Origin: Paenibacillus lautus NBRC 15380
GTDB taxonomy: Bacteria; Bacillota; Bacilli; Paenibacillales; Paenibacillaceae
Assembly (NCBI RefSeq): GCF_004000945.1
Contig: NZ_BIMF01000001.1
Location: 741,556-805,555 of the forward strand
DNA length: 64,000 nt
Direction: 5' to 3'
Shown here: positions 37,163-45,767 of the stretch, piece after piece
Layout of the letters: every line of letters begins with the position of its first letter
How positions within the stretch are numbered: position 1 is the first letter of the stretch
Position numbers and translations under genes: made by a program
Notes under the pieces: model-generated
What the model was told of the DNA's origin: nothing
Seen by the model: only the letters and a program-made list of their open reading frames with translations
Databases searched by the model: none

Positions 37163-39091
37163 TTACTGAATGATTTTGTTGAGACGCTCCAGATAACGCC
37201 AGCGAGTAATAAAGAAATAAATGATCTGTATGCTCAGGAAGAACATGAAAATCTTCAAACTGTGCCCTACGATCGAGAAGTCTACCAGCTGCTGCAGGGC
37301 TACGAAGGCAACGCCGCTGTGAATAAGTGCAATCAGCATCGGCAGAAAGAACATAATAACAAGCTGCTTGGTAATGATGGTGCCAAGCTCTTTTTTGCTG
37401 AGACCGACCTTGGCTATCATGCGATACTGCTGTTCATCCCGGGCAAGATCCGCGTATAGCCGGAAATAAACAAAACTTGCCGCGAAGGTGAAAAACACGA
37501 TGCCGACCAAGCCGCTCACCATAAGCAGGATCCCGTTCTGCTGCTGGGCGCTTTTCCAATCCAAATACAATGATTTTAGATAATAGCTGTAGTCTTCATT
37601 CTCGTTGAGACGATCCTGAATCGTTCTGGACACATCCCCTGTATTCTTCCAATCCTGTACGTAATACGTATGGTATGCCGCATAACCGTACTCCTGATCC
37701 TGTTGTGCCTGGAACGCATCCTCGTACAAACGGTCGGATACGACCAGCGTCTCGCCGTAGGTTGCCGGTACAGCAATGAACGTTTCAGCTTTGAGCACTT
37801 TTACGGTTTCCGATTTCTTGCCGATTAATACTTCGAACTGATCATTCAAGGGACCATCGATTCGGTAGCTGTTCTTCTCCGAGACTGTTCCCGGAGTCAA
37901 GATCCCTTCAAGATCCCTCAATGTTTCTGCCGGGTAACCCAGCGACTGAATGAGACTGTTATATTCGCTCAGCTTAATCAGCTTCACCCCGTTATCCGAG
38001 AAAATCGGGGTAACCTCCGCCTCCTTGTAATCGAATCCGCTCTTTCTGAGCTCCTCCCTGATGATATCCAGATGTCGATTCCCTTTGTCCGCATCCTCTT
38101 CATACATGGAATACGTATAGGCATAAGGGTTCTCCATGGCCGACAGTCCCGGATCCCCGATCGCGAGCGTTGTGCCGATCCCGGTAAAGGCGGATGCAGA
38201 AATGACCGAAACGAGGAAAAACATCACCGCATTGTCCTTGATTCTGTACAGCAGCTCCGAGATCGTCAGCAGATTGGTTTTTCGGAAGAAGAATCGCTCT
38301 TTCTTCTGCAAGTACCGCATGAAGAACACGCTGAACTGAGTGAAGAGAAAATACGTGCCGATGACAACGAGAACAACCCCTCCAAGCAGTAGAATAAAAT
38401 TAAAGATTTGAAGAATCGCAAAAGCCATAACCATGCCGTACCCGGCACCAATCAAAAGTACAGCCAGCACGGCCAGCCAAGGCGAGGCTTTAGGCTGCGG
38501 CTTGGGACTTTCCTCCGCTTTCACGAGCGCAAGCAGCGTACCCTTCCGCAGCATGAACGAGGAGAACAACGCAATCAGCAGGAACAAAACGGCATAAGCC
38601 GCTGCCGTGATGATCAGTGATTCGAGCGGAAAATAAAACGGAAGTCCGGTATCCACAGCCAGCAGCTTGGCGCTGATTAACAGAATCAGCTTGGAGAACA
38701 GCATGCCCGTCCCAATCCCCGCTACGATCGCCGCAACGCCAATCAATATATTTTCGATAAACAGCATCCGGTTCAATTGCTTGCGGGACATGCCGAGAAT
38801 CAGCAGAATGCCGAACTCCTTTTTTCGGACCTTGATGAAAGCCCCCACCGAATACAGCAGGAAGAAGAATGAAAAAACAAACACAATGTACTGGGATACC
38901 GTCATGCCCATCGTTCCCAGCATGGACATGGTACCGCTGGAGGAGACCAGGCCGTCTTTCAGCTGCGGGTGAAACGAAAGCAGCCCATAAGTAAAGAAAA
39001 TCATGACGGAGAAGGCACTGCTCAGGAAATGGGCAATATACGTGCGCTTGCTGCGCAGGACATTGTTAATGGCGAACTGGCGAAAATTCAT
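37163..39091 (-). CDS. BceB-type ABC transporter permease (peptide antibiotic resistance)
   Basis: A 642-residue permease with FtsX-like organisation: ten predicted membrane helices and one large extracellular domain (about 310-500) between helices 7 and 8, the hallmark of BceB-type permeases that sense and remove cell-wall antibiotics. It begins MNFRQFAINNVLRSKRTYIAHFLSS. The start at 39091 follows GGGAGG and lies inside the 3' end of the ATPase gene. Works with the ATPase (39066-39836) and with the kinase/regulator pair just upstream. Confidence 0.92.
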   Translation of the reverse strand: MNFRQFAINNVLRSKRTYIAHFLSSAFSVMIFFTYGLLSFHPQLKDGLVSSSGTMSMLGTMGMTVSQYIVFVFSFFFLLYSVGAFIKVRKKEFGILLILGMSRKQLNRMLFIENILIGVAAIVAGIGTGMLFSKLILLISAKLLAVDTGLPFYFPLESLIITAAAYAVLFLLIALFSSFMLRKGTLLALVKAEESPKPQPKASPWLAVLAVLLIGAGYGMVMAFAILQIFNFILLLGGVVLVVIGTYFLFTQFSVFFMRYLQKKERFFFRKTNLLTISELLYRIKDNAVMFFLVSVISASAFTGIGTTLAIGDPGLSAMENPYAYTYSMYEEDADKGNRHLDIIREELRKSGFDYKEAEVTPIFSDNGVKLIKLSEYNSLIQSLGYPAETLRDLEGILTPGTVSEKNSYRIDGPLNDQFEVLIGKKSETVKVLKAETFIAVPATYGETLVVSDRLYEDAFQAQQDQEYGYAAYHTYYVQDWKNTGDVSRTIQDRLNENEDYSYYLKSLYLDWKSAQQQNGILLMVSGLVGIVFFTFAASFVYFRLYADLARDEQQYRMIAKVGLSKKELGTIITKQLVIMFFLPMLIALIHSGVAFVALQQLVDFSIVGHSLKIFMFFLSIQIIYFFITRWRYLERLNKIIQ

Positions 39092-39836
39092 GTCCCGAAC
39101 CTCCCAGCAGCGATAACACATTGATGATTTTTTGATAAAAGGCCGATTGGCTCTCACCGTACGTGATTTCGTTGTACAACTGTCCATCCTTGATAAACAC
39201 CACCCGATTGCAGTAGCTTGCGGCAACCGGATCATGGGTGACCAGCAGCATCGTCACGTTGTCTTCCTTGTTTCTCCGGTCCATAATTTCCATGACGTCG
39301 CGCGCCGATTTGGAGTCCAGGTTCCCCGTCGGTTCATCGGCCAGAACCAGCTTCGGTACGTGAATCATAGCCCGTGCAACAGCCGTCCGCTGCGCCTGTC
39401 CCCCCGAGATTTCATACGTCCGCTTGTCCAGAATGGATGTGATGCCCAGCTTCTCGGCTAATATGCCGACCCGGCGGTTCATCTCATCCAGATCCACACC
39501 GTCCAGCGCCAAGGGCAGCAGGATGTTCTCCTTGACTGTCAGCGTATTCAGCAGGTTGAAGGACTGAAAGACAAATCCAAGCTTACGGCGGCGGAACATG
39601 GCGAGTTTATCCTGGGATAAACGGAACGGATCTTCCCCGCCGATGGTGATCTCCCCGGACGTGGGACGGTCGATGGTGGATATCATGTTAAGCAGCGTCG
39701 TTTTCCCGCTGCCGGAAGGCCCCATAATGCCAACGAACTCCCCTTCGTTGATGCTCAAATTGATATTGGAAAGCGCCTCGTGGGACACCGCGGCTTTGTA
39801 GACCTTGCCCAGATTGCGCACGTTTAGTATTTCCAT
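39066..39836 (-). CDS. BceA-type ABC transporter ATP-binding protein
   Basis: A 256-residue ATPase: Walker A GPSGSGKTTLLNMIS (about 39-53), signature ISGGQAQRTAVARAM (about 143-157, Q-loop FVFQSFNLL before it), Walker B LVLADEPTGNLDSKSA. It is closest to BceA/YtsC/MacB-type ATPases. The gene is followed by the permease with a 26-bp overlap, and lies behind a 30-bp perfect palindrome that fits a BceR-type operator. Confidence 0.93.
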   Translation of the reverse strand: MEILNVRNLGKVYKAAVSHEALSNINLSINEGEFVGIMGPSGSGKTTLLNMISTIDRPTSGEITIGGEDPFRLSQDKLAMFRRRKLGFVFQSFNLLNTLTVKENILLPLALDGVDLDEMNRRVGILAEKLGITSILDKRTYEISGGQAQRTAVARAMIHVPKLVLADEPTGNLDSKSARDVMEIMDRRNKEDNVTMLLVTHDPVAASYCNRVVFIKDGQLYNEITYGESQSAFYQKIINVLSLLGGSGHEFSPVRH

Positions 39837-39878
39837 CTTGTAAACCTCACCTTCGTTATTTCGATTTTGTAAGGTTAG

Positions 39879-39884
39879 TGTATA
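39879..39884 (-). promoter_or_regulatory. -10 element of the bceAB-like operon
   Basis: TATACA on the minus strand, with no good -35 at 17 bases, typical of a promoter that needs an activator. The BceR-type palindrome lies about 35 bases further upstream. Confidence 0.45.
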
Positions 39885-39918
39885 GCATCCCCGGAGCTTC
39901 TCCTATCGATCACTCTTT

Positions 39919-39948
39919 CACCAATCTTACATAGGTGTAAGATTGGTG
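39919..39948. promoter_or_regulatory. BceR-type operator: perfect 13+4+13 palindrome
   Basis: CACCAATCTTACA and TGTAAGATTGGTG are exact complements around a 4-base spacer. The inner TTACA-N4-TGTAA agrees with the TNACA-N4-TGTAA pattern I recall for BceR-like regulators. It lies about 85 bp before the ATPase gene, upstream of the -10. Confidence 0.7.
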
Positions 39949-39982
39949 CACTAAATGACAAATCTACAGCTGATTACGCTAA

Positions 39983-40111
39983 GGCGTTCTGAATGCATCT
40001 TGTACGTTTCTCTAGGACGCTTCGAGTACGTCACCTTGCGCTTCTCTAGACTGCTTTCGATTACGTAACTTCTGTGCTTCTTCAGACCGCTCCAAGTACG
40101 TAACGTTCCTA
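39983..40111. repeat. Degenerate tandem repeat, unit about 36 bp
   Basis: Three clear units begin at 40006, 40040 and 40076, each with a GCTTCTCTAGAC-like start and an AGTACGTAAC-like end; a weaker unit precedes them from about 39983. They lead directly into repeat copy D. The GCGCTTCTC element is shared with the right end of family 1. Confidence 0.6.
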
Positions 40112-40220
40112 CGATCGCTGTTGCCCCCAAATTTTCTGAACGATTACCCTGAGGTGAAAATTCGGGTGCAAAGGCGACCGCTTTCGCTTCTTCGGAATCG
40201 TTTCGTCCTCTTTCGCTGGT
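40108..40220 (+). repeat. Dispersed palindromic repeat family 1, copy D
   Basis: CGATCGCTGTTGCCCCC ... AAATTCGGGTGCAAAGG CGACCGC then CGCTTCTTC, with the core arms GCCCCCAAATTTTC and GAAAATTCGGGTGC paired. It lies in the gap between the Bce-type kinase gene and the transporter genes. Confidence 0.7.
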
Positions 40221-40244
40221 GTGTGCCGATACCTACTCATGATT

Positions 40245-40318
40245 TAAAACAAAAGAAAGAACCTTATCTCAAAGGCATCATAATGTTTAATCAAACATTC
40301 TCAGCGCGAGATAAGGTT
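40245..40318 (-). terminator. Terminator of the Bce-type regulator/kinase operon
   Basis: On the minus strand AACCTTATCTC and GAGATAAGGTT form a perfect 11-bp stem (with an inner AATGTTT/AAACATT hairpin), followed by T-rich TCTTTCTTTTGTTTT. It lies about 170 bases after the kinase stop, so the transporter genes need their own promoter. Confidence 0.7.
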
Positions 40319-40490
40319 AGATTTGCTTAATACTAACTTACAACTTTAATACACCCTAACTGAATTCAATCCCTGCCCCTACTCGGCACCTAAATCCATA
40401 CTGTTATCTTGTTCCTAAACAGCCAGCAACCTTACTTGAGGTCATAGCCTTCGCCAGTCAGACGCCAACAGGACTCTTTATTGCGAGTCC

Positions 40491-41477
40491 TCACCCCGAG
40501 AAAATCAACCTCACGGTTGTTCCTCTCCCCGGCTCGGATTCCAGCTCGATTCGATGGTTCATTTTATGGACGACCTCCTTGACGAGATACAAGCCCATGC
40601 CGGTGGATTCCTTCAGCTTGCGTCCGTTTTCCCCGGTATAGAACGGGTCGAACACCCGCTTCATGTCGGATTTGGGTATGCCCATCCCCCGGTCCGCGAT
40701 CTCCAGCACAACATGGCGGCGATCCTCGCTCCGGTGGGCTTGGATCGTCACTTTCAGCCCGGTACCGGCGGAATATTTGATGGCGTTGGACAGCAGCTGC
40801 AGCATGATGAACCGAAGCCACTTGGCATCCGTCTGGACGGTGAGGTCCGAGTCTATTCGCACTTCCGGATACACATGACTGTGAATAAAGTAGCGCTTGT
40901 TCTCGTGGACCGTTTCGACTGCAATCTGATAAAGCTTCACGGGCTCCACGCTGAAATCCTGTTCAAAGGTTTCAAGCCTGGACATGTAGAGCACCATCTC
41001 AAGCCCGCGCCGAATCCGATCAGACTCTTCGGATATACTCTTGAAGGCGTCGTTATCATCCTCTTGCGTGATCATCTCAATAACGGACAGCGGCGTTTTC
41101 ATCTGATGCACCCATTGATTCATGAAGATCATATGCTCTTTCCGTCGGCGCTCCCACTCTTCCATGACCGTACGGTATTGACGATACTGCTCTTCCATCA
41201 GCTCGCTAAGGGCCGTAGGCAGTGGGGCCGATTCATTATGCTTGATCGATTCCTCCAGCGACCTGATGGGCTGCGACAGCCGCTCATAGAAATCCCGGTG
41301 CGTGAAGTACCGGAATGCCAGGTATCCGCCCAGAATGGTCAGACCGAGGGAAACGGCATAAGCCGCTGTCACCGGATGATCATAACCGTCATACCAGAAT
41401 ACGAGCAGCACCACGAACAACGCGGCGACCGTAAATAGAATCAAGGGCAGTTGCTCACGCCAAAACAGCTTTTTCAT
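40491..41477 (-). CDS. BceS-type intramembrane-sensing histidine kinase
   Basis: A 328-residue kinase with two closely spaced membrane helices (about 11-30 and 36-55) and almost no extracellular loop, the hallmark of intramembrane-sensing kinases that read the state of a BceB-type transporter. The phosphoacceptor is in FMNQWVHQMKTPLSVIEM (about 123). The ATPase domain has LQLLSNAIKYS, IADRGMGIP and STGMGLYLVKEV. It is preceded by the regulator with a 9-bp gap. Confidence 0.93.
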   Translation of the reverse strand: MKKLFWREQLPLILFTVAALFVVLLVFWYDGYDHPVTAAYAVSLGLTILGGYLAFRYFTHRDFYERLSQPIRSLEESIKHNESAPLPTALSELMEEQYRQYRTVMEEWERRRKEHMIFMNQWVHQMKTPLSVIEMITQEDDNDAFKSISEESDRIRRGLEMVLYMSRLETFEQDFSVEPVKLYQIAVETVHENKRYFIHSHVYPEVRIDSDLTVQTDAKWLRFIMLQLLSNAIKYSAGTGLKVTIQAHRSEDRRHVVLEIADRGMGIPKSDMKRVFDPFYTGENGRKLKESTGMGLYLVKEVVHKMNHRIELESEPGRGTTVRLIFSG

Positions 41478-41486
41478 AGCCTTCCC

Positions 41487-42179
41487 TTACCTCTTCCAAA
41501 CCGTGTGCAGCCGATACCCCGAGCCGCGGATCGTTTCCAGCGCATTCTCAATCCCTAACTCCGCAAGCCGTTTGCGCACCCGGTTAATATTCACGCTGAG
41601 CGTATTATCGTCAACGAACGTATCATCCCACAGCTTCTCCAGAATCGTCTCGCGCGTGACCAGCCGGGGGCTCCGGCTCAGCAGCGTCTCCAGAAGGATC
41701 GTTTCTTTTTTCGTGAGTATCGATGTCCGGTCCTCGAGATTCAGCTCCATCCGTTCGGGATACAGGACCAGCCCGTCCTTCTCAATCGTACGCTCGGCGG
41801 ATGCTGCCGCATAATCGCCATATACGCGGCGCAGCTGGCTGTGGATTTTGGCGATGACGATATCATAAGCAAACGGCTTGGTGATATAATCATCCGCGCC
41901 GTTCTCCAGCGCCCGTAACTGATCGGGGGTCCCGTTCCGAGCGGATATGAAAATAATCGGACAGGTGGATACGGACCTGATCTGTCGGCACCAATAATAT
42001 CCGTCAAAACTTGGCAGATTCACGTCGAGCAGAACGATATGCGGCTTTATCTCGTGAAATTGCTCCAGCACATGATCGAAATCCTCGATAATTTTCCCCT
42101 CATTTCCGTACCGTTCGATATGCGACTGCAGCAGCCCCGCCAGCTTGGGGTCATCCTCAACGATCATGATTTTGTACAT
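41487..42179 (-). CDS. BceR-type response regulator
   Basis: A 230-residue OmpR-family regulator: receiver domain with Asp in IVLLDVNLPSFDGYYWC (about 52) and Lys in DYITKPFAYDIV; winged helix with LTKKETILLETLLSRSPRLV, TRETILEKLWDDTFVDDNTLSVNINRVRKRL. The DNTLSVNINRVRKRL wing is characteristic of the BceR group. The start at 42179 follows GGAGGGAG. It should activate the transporter operon through the palindrome at 39919-39948. Confidence 0.94.
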   Translation of the reverse strand: MYKIMIVEDDPKLAGLLQSHIERYGNEGKIIEDFDHVLEQFHEIKPHIVLLDVNLPSFDGYYWCRQIRSVSTCPIIFISARNGTPDQLRALENGADDYITKPFAYDIVIAKIHSQLRRVYGDYAAASAERTIEKDGLVLYPERMELNLEDRTSILTKKETILLETLLSRSPRLVTRETILEKLWDDTFVDDNTLSVNINRVRKRLAELGIENALETIRGSGYRLHTVWKR

Positions 42180-42242
42180 CCGTTCTCCCTCCATGAAGCG
42201 TCAGGCCGCTCTTTCCCTTCCGAAAAGAATTCGCCTGATGGT

Positions 42243-42986
42243 TTATGTTTCCCTAACGATAGCCGCTTCAAAAAAGTTGGTCCCGTCCGGCGATATGCCC
42301 TGCACATACACCCGATTGTTCTCTCCGACCGAACGCTTGATCAGCATCGTATCCTTCAGCCTGGCCTCGTTATGATATGTAATCTTGAAGCCGGTCACTT
42401 GCCCTCCCCGAAGCTCCTGCTCATCCAGCACGTCAAAGCACAGGTCCGCATAACGGGCATTATTCAAATGACCATTCGTATCGATTCCACTGTACCGGAC
42501 CATGTACGTATACGCCTCATCTAGCTGTACTCCCTCCGGCAATACGGCTTTGCTTGGCAGTTCCCCAACCGTTTCCTCACCGATCGGCACCTCGAATGGA
42601 AACATGGACGGACGCAGAATTTTCCGTTTATGAATATCCACGAGCGCCCATACCGAGCGGGCTTCGCCCAGCATTTCGCCATCGCCGTTCTTTATTCGAT
42701 AATCCCGATGCCACAGCGCTCCTTTAGACCCGCGGCTCCAGGTGTCAACATATACGGTTTCCATATCCCTTGGCATCCGCCGCATATCAAGCTCCAGCGT
42801 AATCAGCATCCAGCCCATTCCCCGCTCGATCATCTCCTCGCGACTGATCCCGAGCGCCTCTATGTGCCGGTCAGCCGCTCTTTGCAAAATACTGAGCAGC
42901 GAGGACCAACGGCAATTCCCTTTAAAATCCGCATCAACCGATTGAATCGTATATTCTTCTGTCCATTTCTCAACCATGAGTCCCAT
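42243..42986 (-). CDS. Acyl-ACP thioesterase
   Basis: A 247-residue double hot-dog protein that releases fatty acids from acyl carrier protein. Two repeats are visible: the first has CRWSSLLSILQRAADRHIEALG, the second YSGIDTNGHLNNARYADLCFDVL, with the Asn/His active-site stretch NGHLNNARY (about 175). VYVDTWSRG and WALVDIHKRKILRP are typical. The start at 42986 follows AAAGGAG; a 13-codon longer frame has no RBS. Monocistronic. Confidence 0.88.
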   Translation of the reverse strand: MGLMVEKWTEEYTIQSVDADFKGNCRWSSLLSILQRAADRHIEALGISREEMIERGMGWMLITLELDMRRMPRDMETVYVDTWSRGSKGALWHRDYRIKNGDGEMLGEARSVWALVDIHKRKILRPSMFPFEVPIGEETVGELPSKAVLPEGVQLDEAYTYMVRYSGIDTNGHLNNARYADLCFDVLDEQELRGGQVTGFKITYHNEARLKDTMLIKRSVGENNRVYVQGISPDGTNFFEAAIVRET

Positions 42987-43173
42987 GCCAGCTCCTTTAT
43001 TATTTTCAACCTCAGAATAATTCAAGCATAATCAAAAGCCCGGCATTTATCAAAGAATGTCATGGTATTTCGTCTGCTGGAAAAAAGTGATTTCGTCATC
43101 ATCCGGTTTAAAAGTCACGTCTTTGGTTAATAGTAAGGCACAAACAACTATAACTTATACGAGGTGATTAACA

Positions 43174-43431
43174 ATGAGTTTTCTTTGGTCATTAATCGTT
43201 GGTGGTATCATTGGTTGGATTGCAGGCTTGATTATGGGCAGAGACATTCCCGGCGGTATCATCGGTAACATCATTGCTGGTTTTGTCGGCGCTTGGCTGG
43301 GTGGACTTCTGCTTGGATCTTGGGGACCGGAAATGGGAGGATTCTTCATCCTGCCTGCTCTGATCGGTGCCGTCGTGCTTGTCTTTATCGTCAGCCTGAT
43401 CATGGGTTCGATGAGACGCGGCCGTTCCTAA
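43174..43431 (+). CDS. GlsB/YeaQ/YmgE family stress membrane protein
   Basis: An 85-residue, very hydrophobic protein with three membrane segments (about 4-22, 28-46, 55-77). The glycine-rich pattern GWIAGLIMGRDIPGGIIGNIIAGFVGAWLGG identifies the transglycosylase-associated family. AGGTGATT lies before the ATG. Members are induced by stress in several bacteria; the exact role is unknown. Monocistronic, ended by a shared terminator. Confidence 0.92.
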   Translation: MSFLWSLIVGGIIGWIAGLIMGRDIPGGIIGNIIAGFVGAWLGGLLLGSWGPEMGGFFILPALIGAVVLVFIVSLIMGSMRRGRS

Positions 43432-43533
43432 CTTGATTGACATGGATTCTTGGCTTTCATGATGCGAGTTACCGGCAACTGCACGATTCGGATCACACAA
43501 CGGGATTCGCGAATGAACCGATAAAATCCACAA

Positions 43534-43583
43534 CAAAACAGGGTGACCTATTCGCCATCATGGCGGTAGGCTACCCTGTTTTA
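43534..43583. terminator. Bidirectional terminator between the GlsB-like and SDR genes
   Basis: AAAACAGGGT and ACCCTGTTTT form a stem with further pairing inside (CGCCAT/ATGGCG), giving T runs in both directions between two convergent genes. Confidence 0.8.
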
Positions 43584-43601
43584 TATGCTCCCCTTTCTTT
43601 T

Positions 43602-44495
43602 TTAAGAAAGAGGAAGTCCTTGCTTCTTCGCATAATTGCCCCAATGCGGCCTGCGTCCATCGATGTCGCTAAACCCGTATTCATCCGATAAATCCCAGCT
43701 GGTTAGCGCCTTGCCGCTCTTGTCGGCAACATTCGGATCGGCTGCAAGCGCCGCAATGCCCTGCGCCAGGAAATAGGGGGTCTCCGACTCGATGAAATGC
43801 GGATCTTGCGCTGCGGCATCCTGCCAATTGTCTTCCTTCACGCCAAAGTGATCCAGCATTTGTTCGGAACGCAGAAATCCCGGCGTAACGGACAGTGCCG
43901 TTACCTGATAGGGACGCAACTCCTCCGCCATGGCTGCAGCCAGGTGGATCGCCGAAATTTTTGCCAGGCTGTAATACAAATTCCCGCGATACCGATACGT
44001 AGATCCATCCGTAACCTCAATGACCAATCCCCCGCCGTTCTCCACCATAAGCGGAACACCGTAATAACTTGTGATCATGTGCGTGGTAACCGCTCGTTCC
44101 TGCATCAGCAATCCATCGGACAGAAACTGCTCCCAGAACGGGATATTCCAGTGCGTGAGGTTCTCGCCTCCCCATATATCATTGACAAGGATGTCCAGCC
44201 GTCCTTGCTGCTCCTCGCGAATCCGTTCAAACAATGCCTTTACTTGCTCCTCCACCGTATGGTCACACTGCACGGCGATGCCGATTCCGCCTCGATCCGT
44301 CACCATATCCGCCGTGTCATCTATCGTCTCAGACCGTTTGATATCCGATACCTGACCCCGTACGCTCCGTCCTGTACAATACACCGTTGCCCCAGCGGCG
44401 CCCAGCATCACCGCAATGGCGCGGCCAGCCCCTCGGGTCGCCCCGGCAACGACGGCTACTTTTCCTTGCAATGGCTTATGATCATTCTTATTCAT
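43602..44495 (-). CDS. SDR family oxidoreductase
   Basis: A 297-residue short-chain dehydrogenase. The cofactor turn is VVAGATRGAGRAIAVMLGAAGATVYCTGRS (about 13-42), and the catalytic Tyr/Lys are in RGNLYYSLAKISAIHLAAAM (about 178-197). The longer length and LVNDIWGGENLTHWN resemble a subgroup of SDRs of unknown substrate. GGAGGTC precedes the ATG. It is divergent from the WYL-domain regulator (130 bp apart), which probably controls it. Confidence 0.9.
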   Translation of the reverse strand: MNKNDHKPLQGKVAVVAGATRGAGRAIAVMLGAAGATVYCTGRSVRGQVSDIKRSETIDDTADMVTDRGGIGIAVQCDHTVEEQVKALFERIREEQQGRLDILVNDIWGGENLTHWNIPFWEQFLSDGLLMQERAVTTHMITSYYGVPLMVENGGGLVIEVTDGSTYRYRGNLYYSLAKISAIHLAAAMAEELRPYQVTALSVTPGFLRSEQMLDHFGVKEDNWQDAAAQDPHFIESETPYFLAQGIAALAADPNVADKSGKALTSWDLSDEYGFSDIDGRRPHWGNYAKKQGLPLS

Positions 44496-44624
44496 AGCGA
44501 GACCTCCAACCTGTATACTGATTTTCTCAACATCCTTATCGTATCAGTCATATATGACATCCCTTGTCTTATATACGTGCTACAATACAATTATCTTCTA
44601 CAGATATTAAAGAGGTGACATGAC

Positions 44625-45578
44625 TTGAGGGCGGATCGTCTATTGTCCATTATGCTGATGCTCCAGAACGGAGGTAAGAAGAATACCCGGTATTTGGCGG
44701 AGCAGCTTGAGGTATCGGAACGAACGATCATACGCGATATGGAAAGCTTAAGCTCGGCGGGTATTCCCGTCTATGCGGAAAGAGGCTCCCTCGGCGGTTG
44801 GGTGCTGGAGGAGAGCTATCGAACGAACCTGACCGGGATGACGCCTGACGAGCTTATCTCCCTGCTGGTCTCCAGTCACAGCCCGCTGATCGGGGATTTG
44901 GGAATCCGCAAGCAGTTTGATGCAGCTTATCAGAAGTTGTTGGCCTCTTCCCCGCGCTCCATTCGGCAGGACGCCGAAATCATTCGGGAGAAAATCCATA
45001 TTGATGGCGCAGGCTGGCACTCCTACCGTGAATCTCATCCGTATCTTACCGTGCTTCAGGAGGCGCTATGGCTGGATCGGATCATCCGAATCCAATATAT
45101 GAAGGGGGAGGAGCGGGTCGAAAGAATCATTCATCCGCTGGGGCTGGTTGCCAAACGCAGCACCTGGTATGTGGTCGCGGAATCCGAAGGCGAGCTGCGA
45201 ACCTACCGTGTATCGAGAATCGTGGATGCCGTCATGTCCGAGGAACCCTTCGAGCGCCCTGCTGATTTTAATCTAGCTGAGTATTGGGAGGAGTCGCTGG
45301 CACGGTTCATGCAGAATCTCCCGCAGTATCCGGCACAGGTTCGAATGACCGTTTCTCTGATCAAACGCTTTGAGCGGGAGCGATACGTAAAAATAATCCG
45401 ATGCGACATGGAGAGCCAGCTCGACGGGTGGATTGCGGCCGATTTGGAATTCAACACCTTGGAATCGGCTTCGGCATTTCTTCTAAGCTGCGGAGCGGAA
45501 ATCGAGGTGATTGCTCCACAAGAGTTGCGCGAGCATGTCAGCACAGCCGCAAAAGCCATTTCACGGCTATATGAATAG
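44625..45578 (+). CDS. WYL-domain transcriptional regulator (YafY type)
   Basis: A 317-residue regulator. The N-terminal helix-turn-helix (about 5-60: LLSIMLMLQNGGKKNTRYLAEQLEVSERTIIRDMESL) is followed by the WYL ligand-binding domain (about 140-225: RIIRIQYMKGEERVERIIHPLGLVAKRSTWYVVAESEGELRTYRVSRI) and a C-terminal extension. The start is TTG at 44625, behind AGAGGTGA with about 6 bases spacing. Transcribed away from the SDR gene. Confidence 0.91.
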   Translation: MRADRLLSIMLMLQNGGKKNTRYLAEQLEVSERTIIRDMESLSSAGIPVYAERGSLGGWVLEESYRTNLTGMTPDELISLLVSSHSPLIGDLGIRKQFDAAYQKLLASSPRSIRQDAEIIREKIHIDGAGWHSYRESHPYLTVLQEALWLDRIIRIQYMKGEERVERIIHPLGLVAKRSTWYVVAESEGELRTYRVSRIVDAVMSEEPFERPADFNLAEYWEESLARFMQNLPQYPAQVRMTVSLIKRFERERYVKIIRCDMESQLDGWIAADLEFNTLESASAFLLSCGAEIEVIAPQELREHVSTAAKAISRLYE

Positions 45579-45586
45579 ATCATAAG

Positions 45587-45704
45587 AAAAACGCCTACCG
45601 ACGTACTTTCGCAGATGACAGACCGCAGTTAAAAAAAGTTTTTCTTGCGATATCAGGAAGTCCAGCTTCGAAGTTTATACTTTCTGATATCTATAAAAAA
45701 GCAC
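45587..45704. repeat. Dispersed repeat family 2, copy 2
   Basis: About 118 bp aligned end to end with 23546-23663. Shared blocks are CGACGTACTTTC and GTTTTTCTTGCGA. The stem here is GATATCAGGAAG with CTTTCTGATATC, different bases but the same pairing as GAGATAA/TTATCTC in copy 1. Like copy 1 it ends at the T run of a terminator. Confidence 0.65.
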
Positions 45705-45743
45705 CAGGCAAATCCCTCAAAATGAAGGCTTGCCTGGTGCTCT
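45693..45743 (-). terminator. Terminator between the WYL regulator and dioxygenase genes
   Basis: AGCACCAGGCAA and TTGCCTGGTGCT form a strong stem; on the minus strand it is followed by TTTTTTATAG, so it ends the dioxygenase transcript. It may also serve the convergent regulator gene. Confidence 0.85.
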
Positions 45744-45767
45744 TTGGTTCGTTGATATGAGCCATCA

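Noticed and set aside
39983..40111. Possible CRISPR-like array
   Set aside because: Units are contiguous, degenerate and without distinct spacers; it is an ordinary tandem repeat, and no cas genes are near.
40245..40318. Third copy of repeat family 2
   Set aside because: It shares only GAGATAA/TTATCTC arms; outside the stem there is no alignment. It is better explained as the terminator of the regulator/kinase operon.
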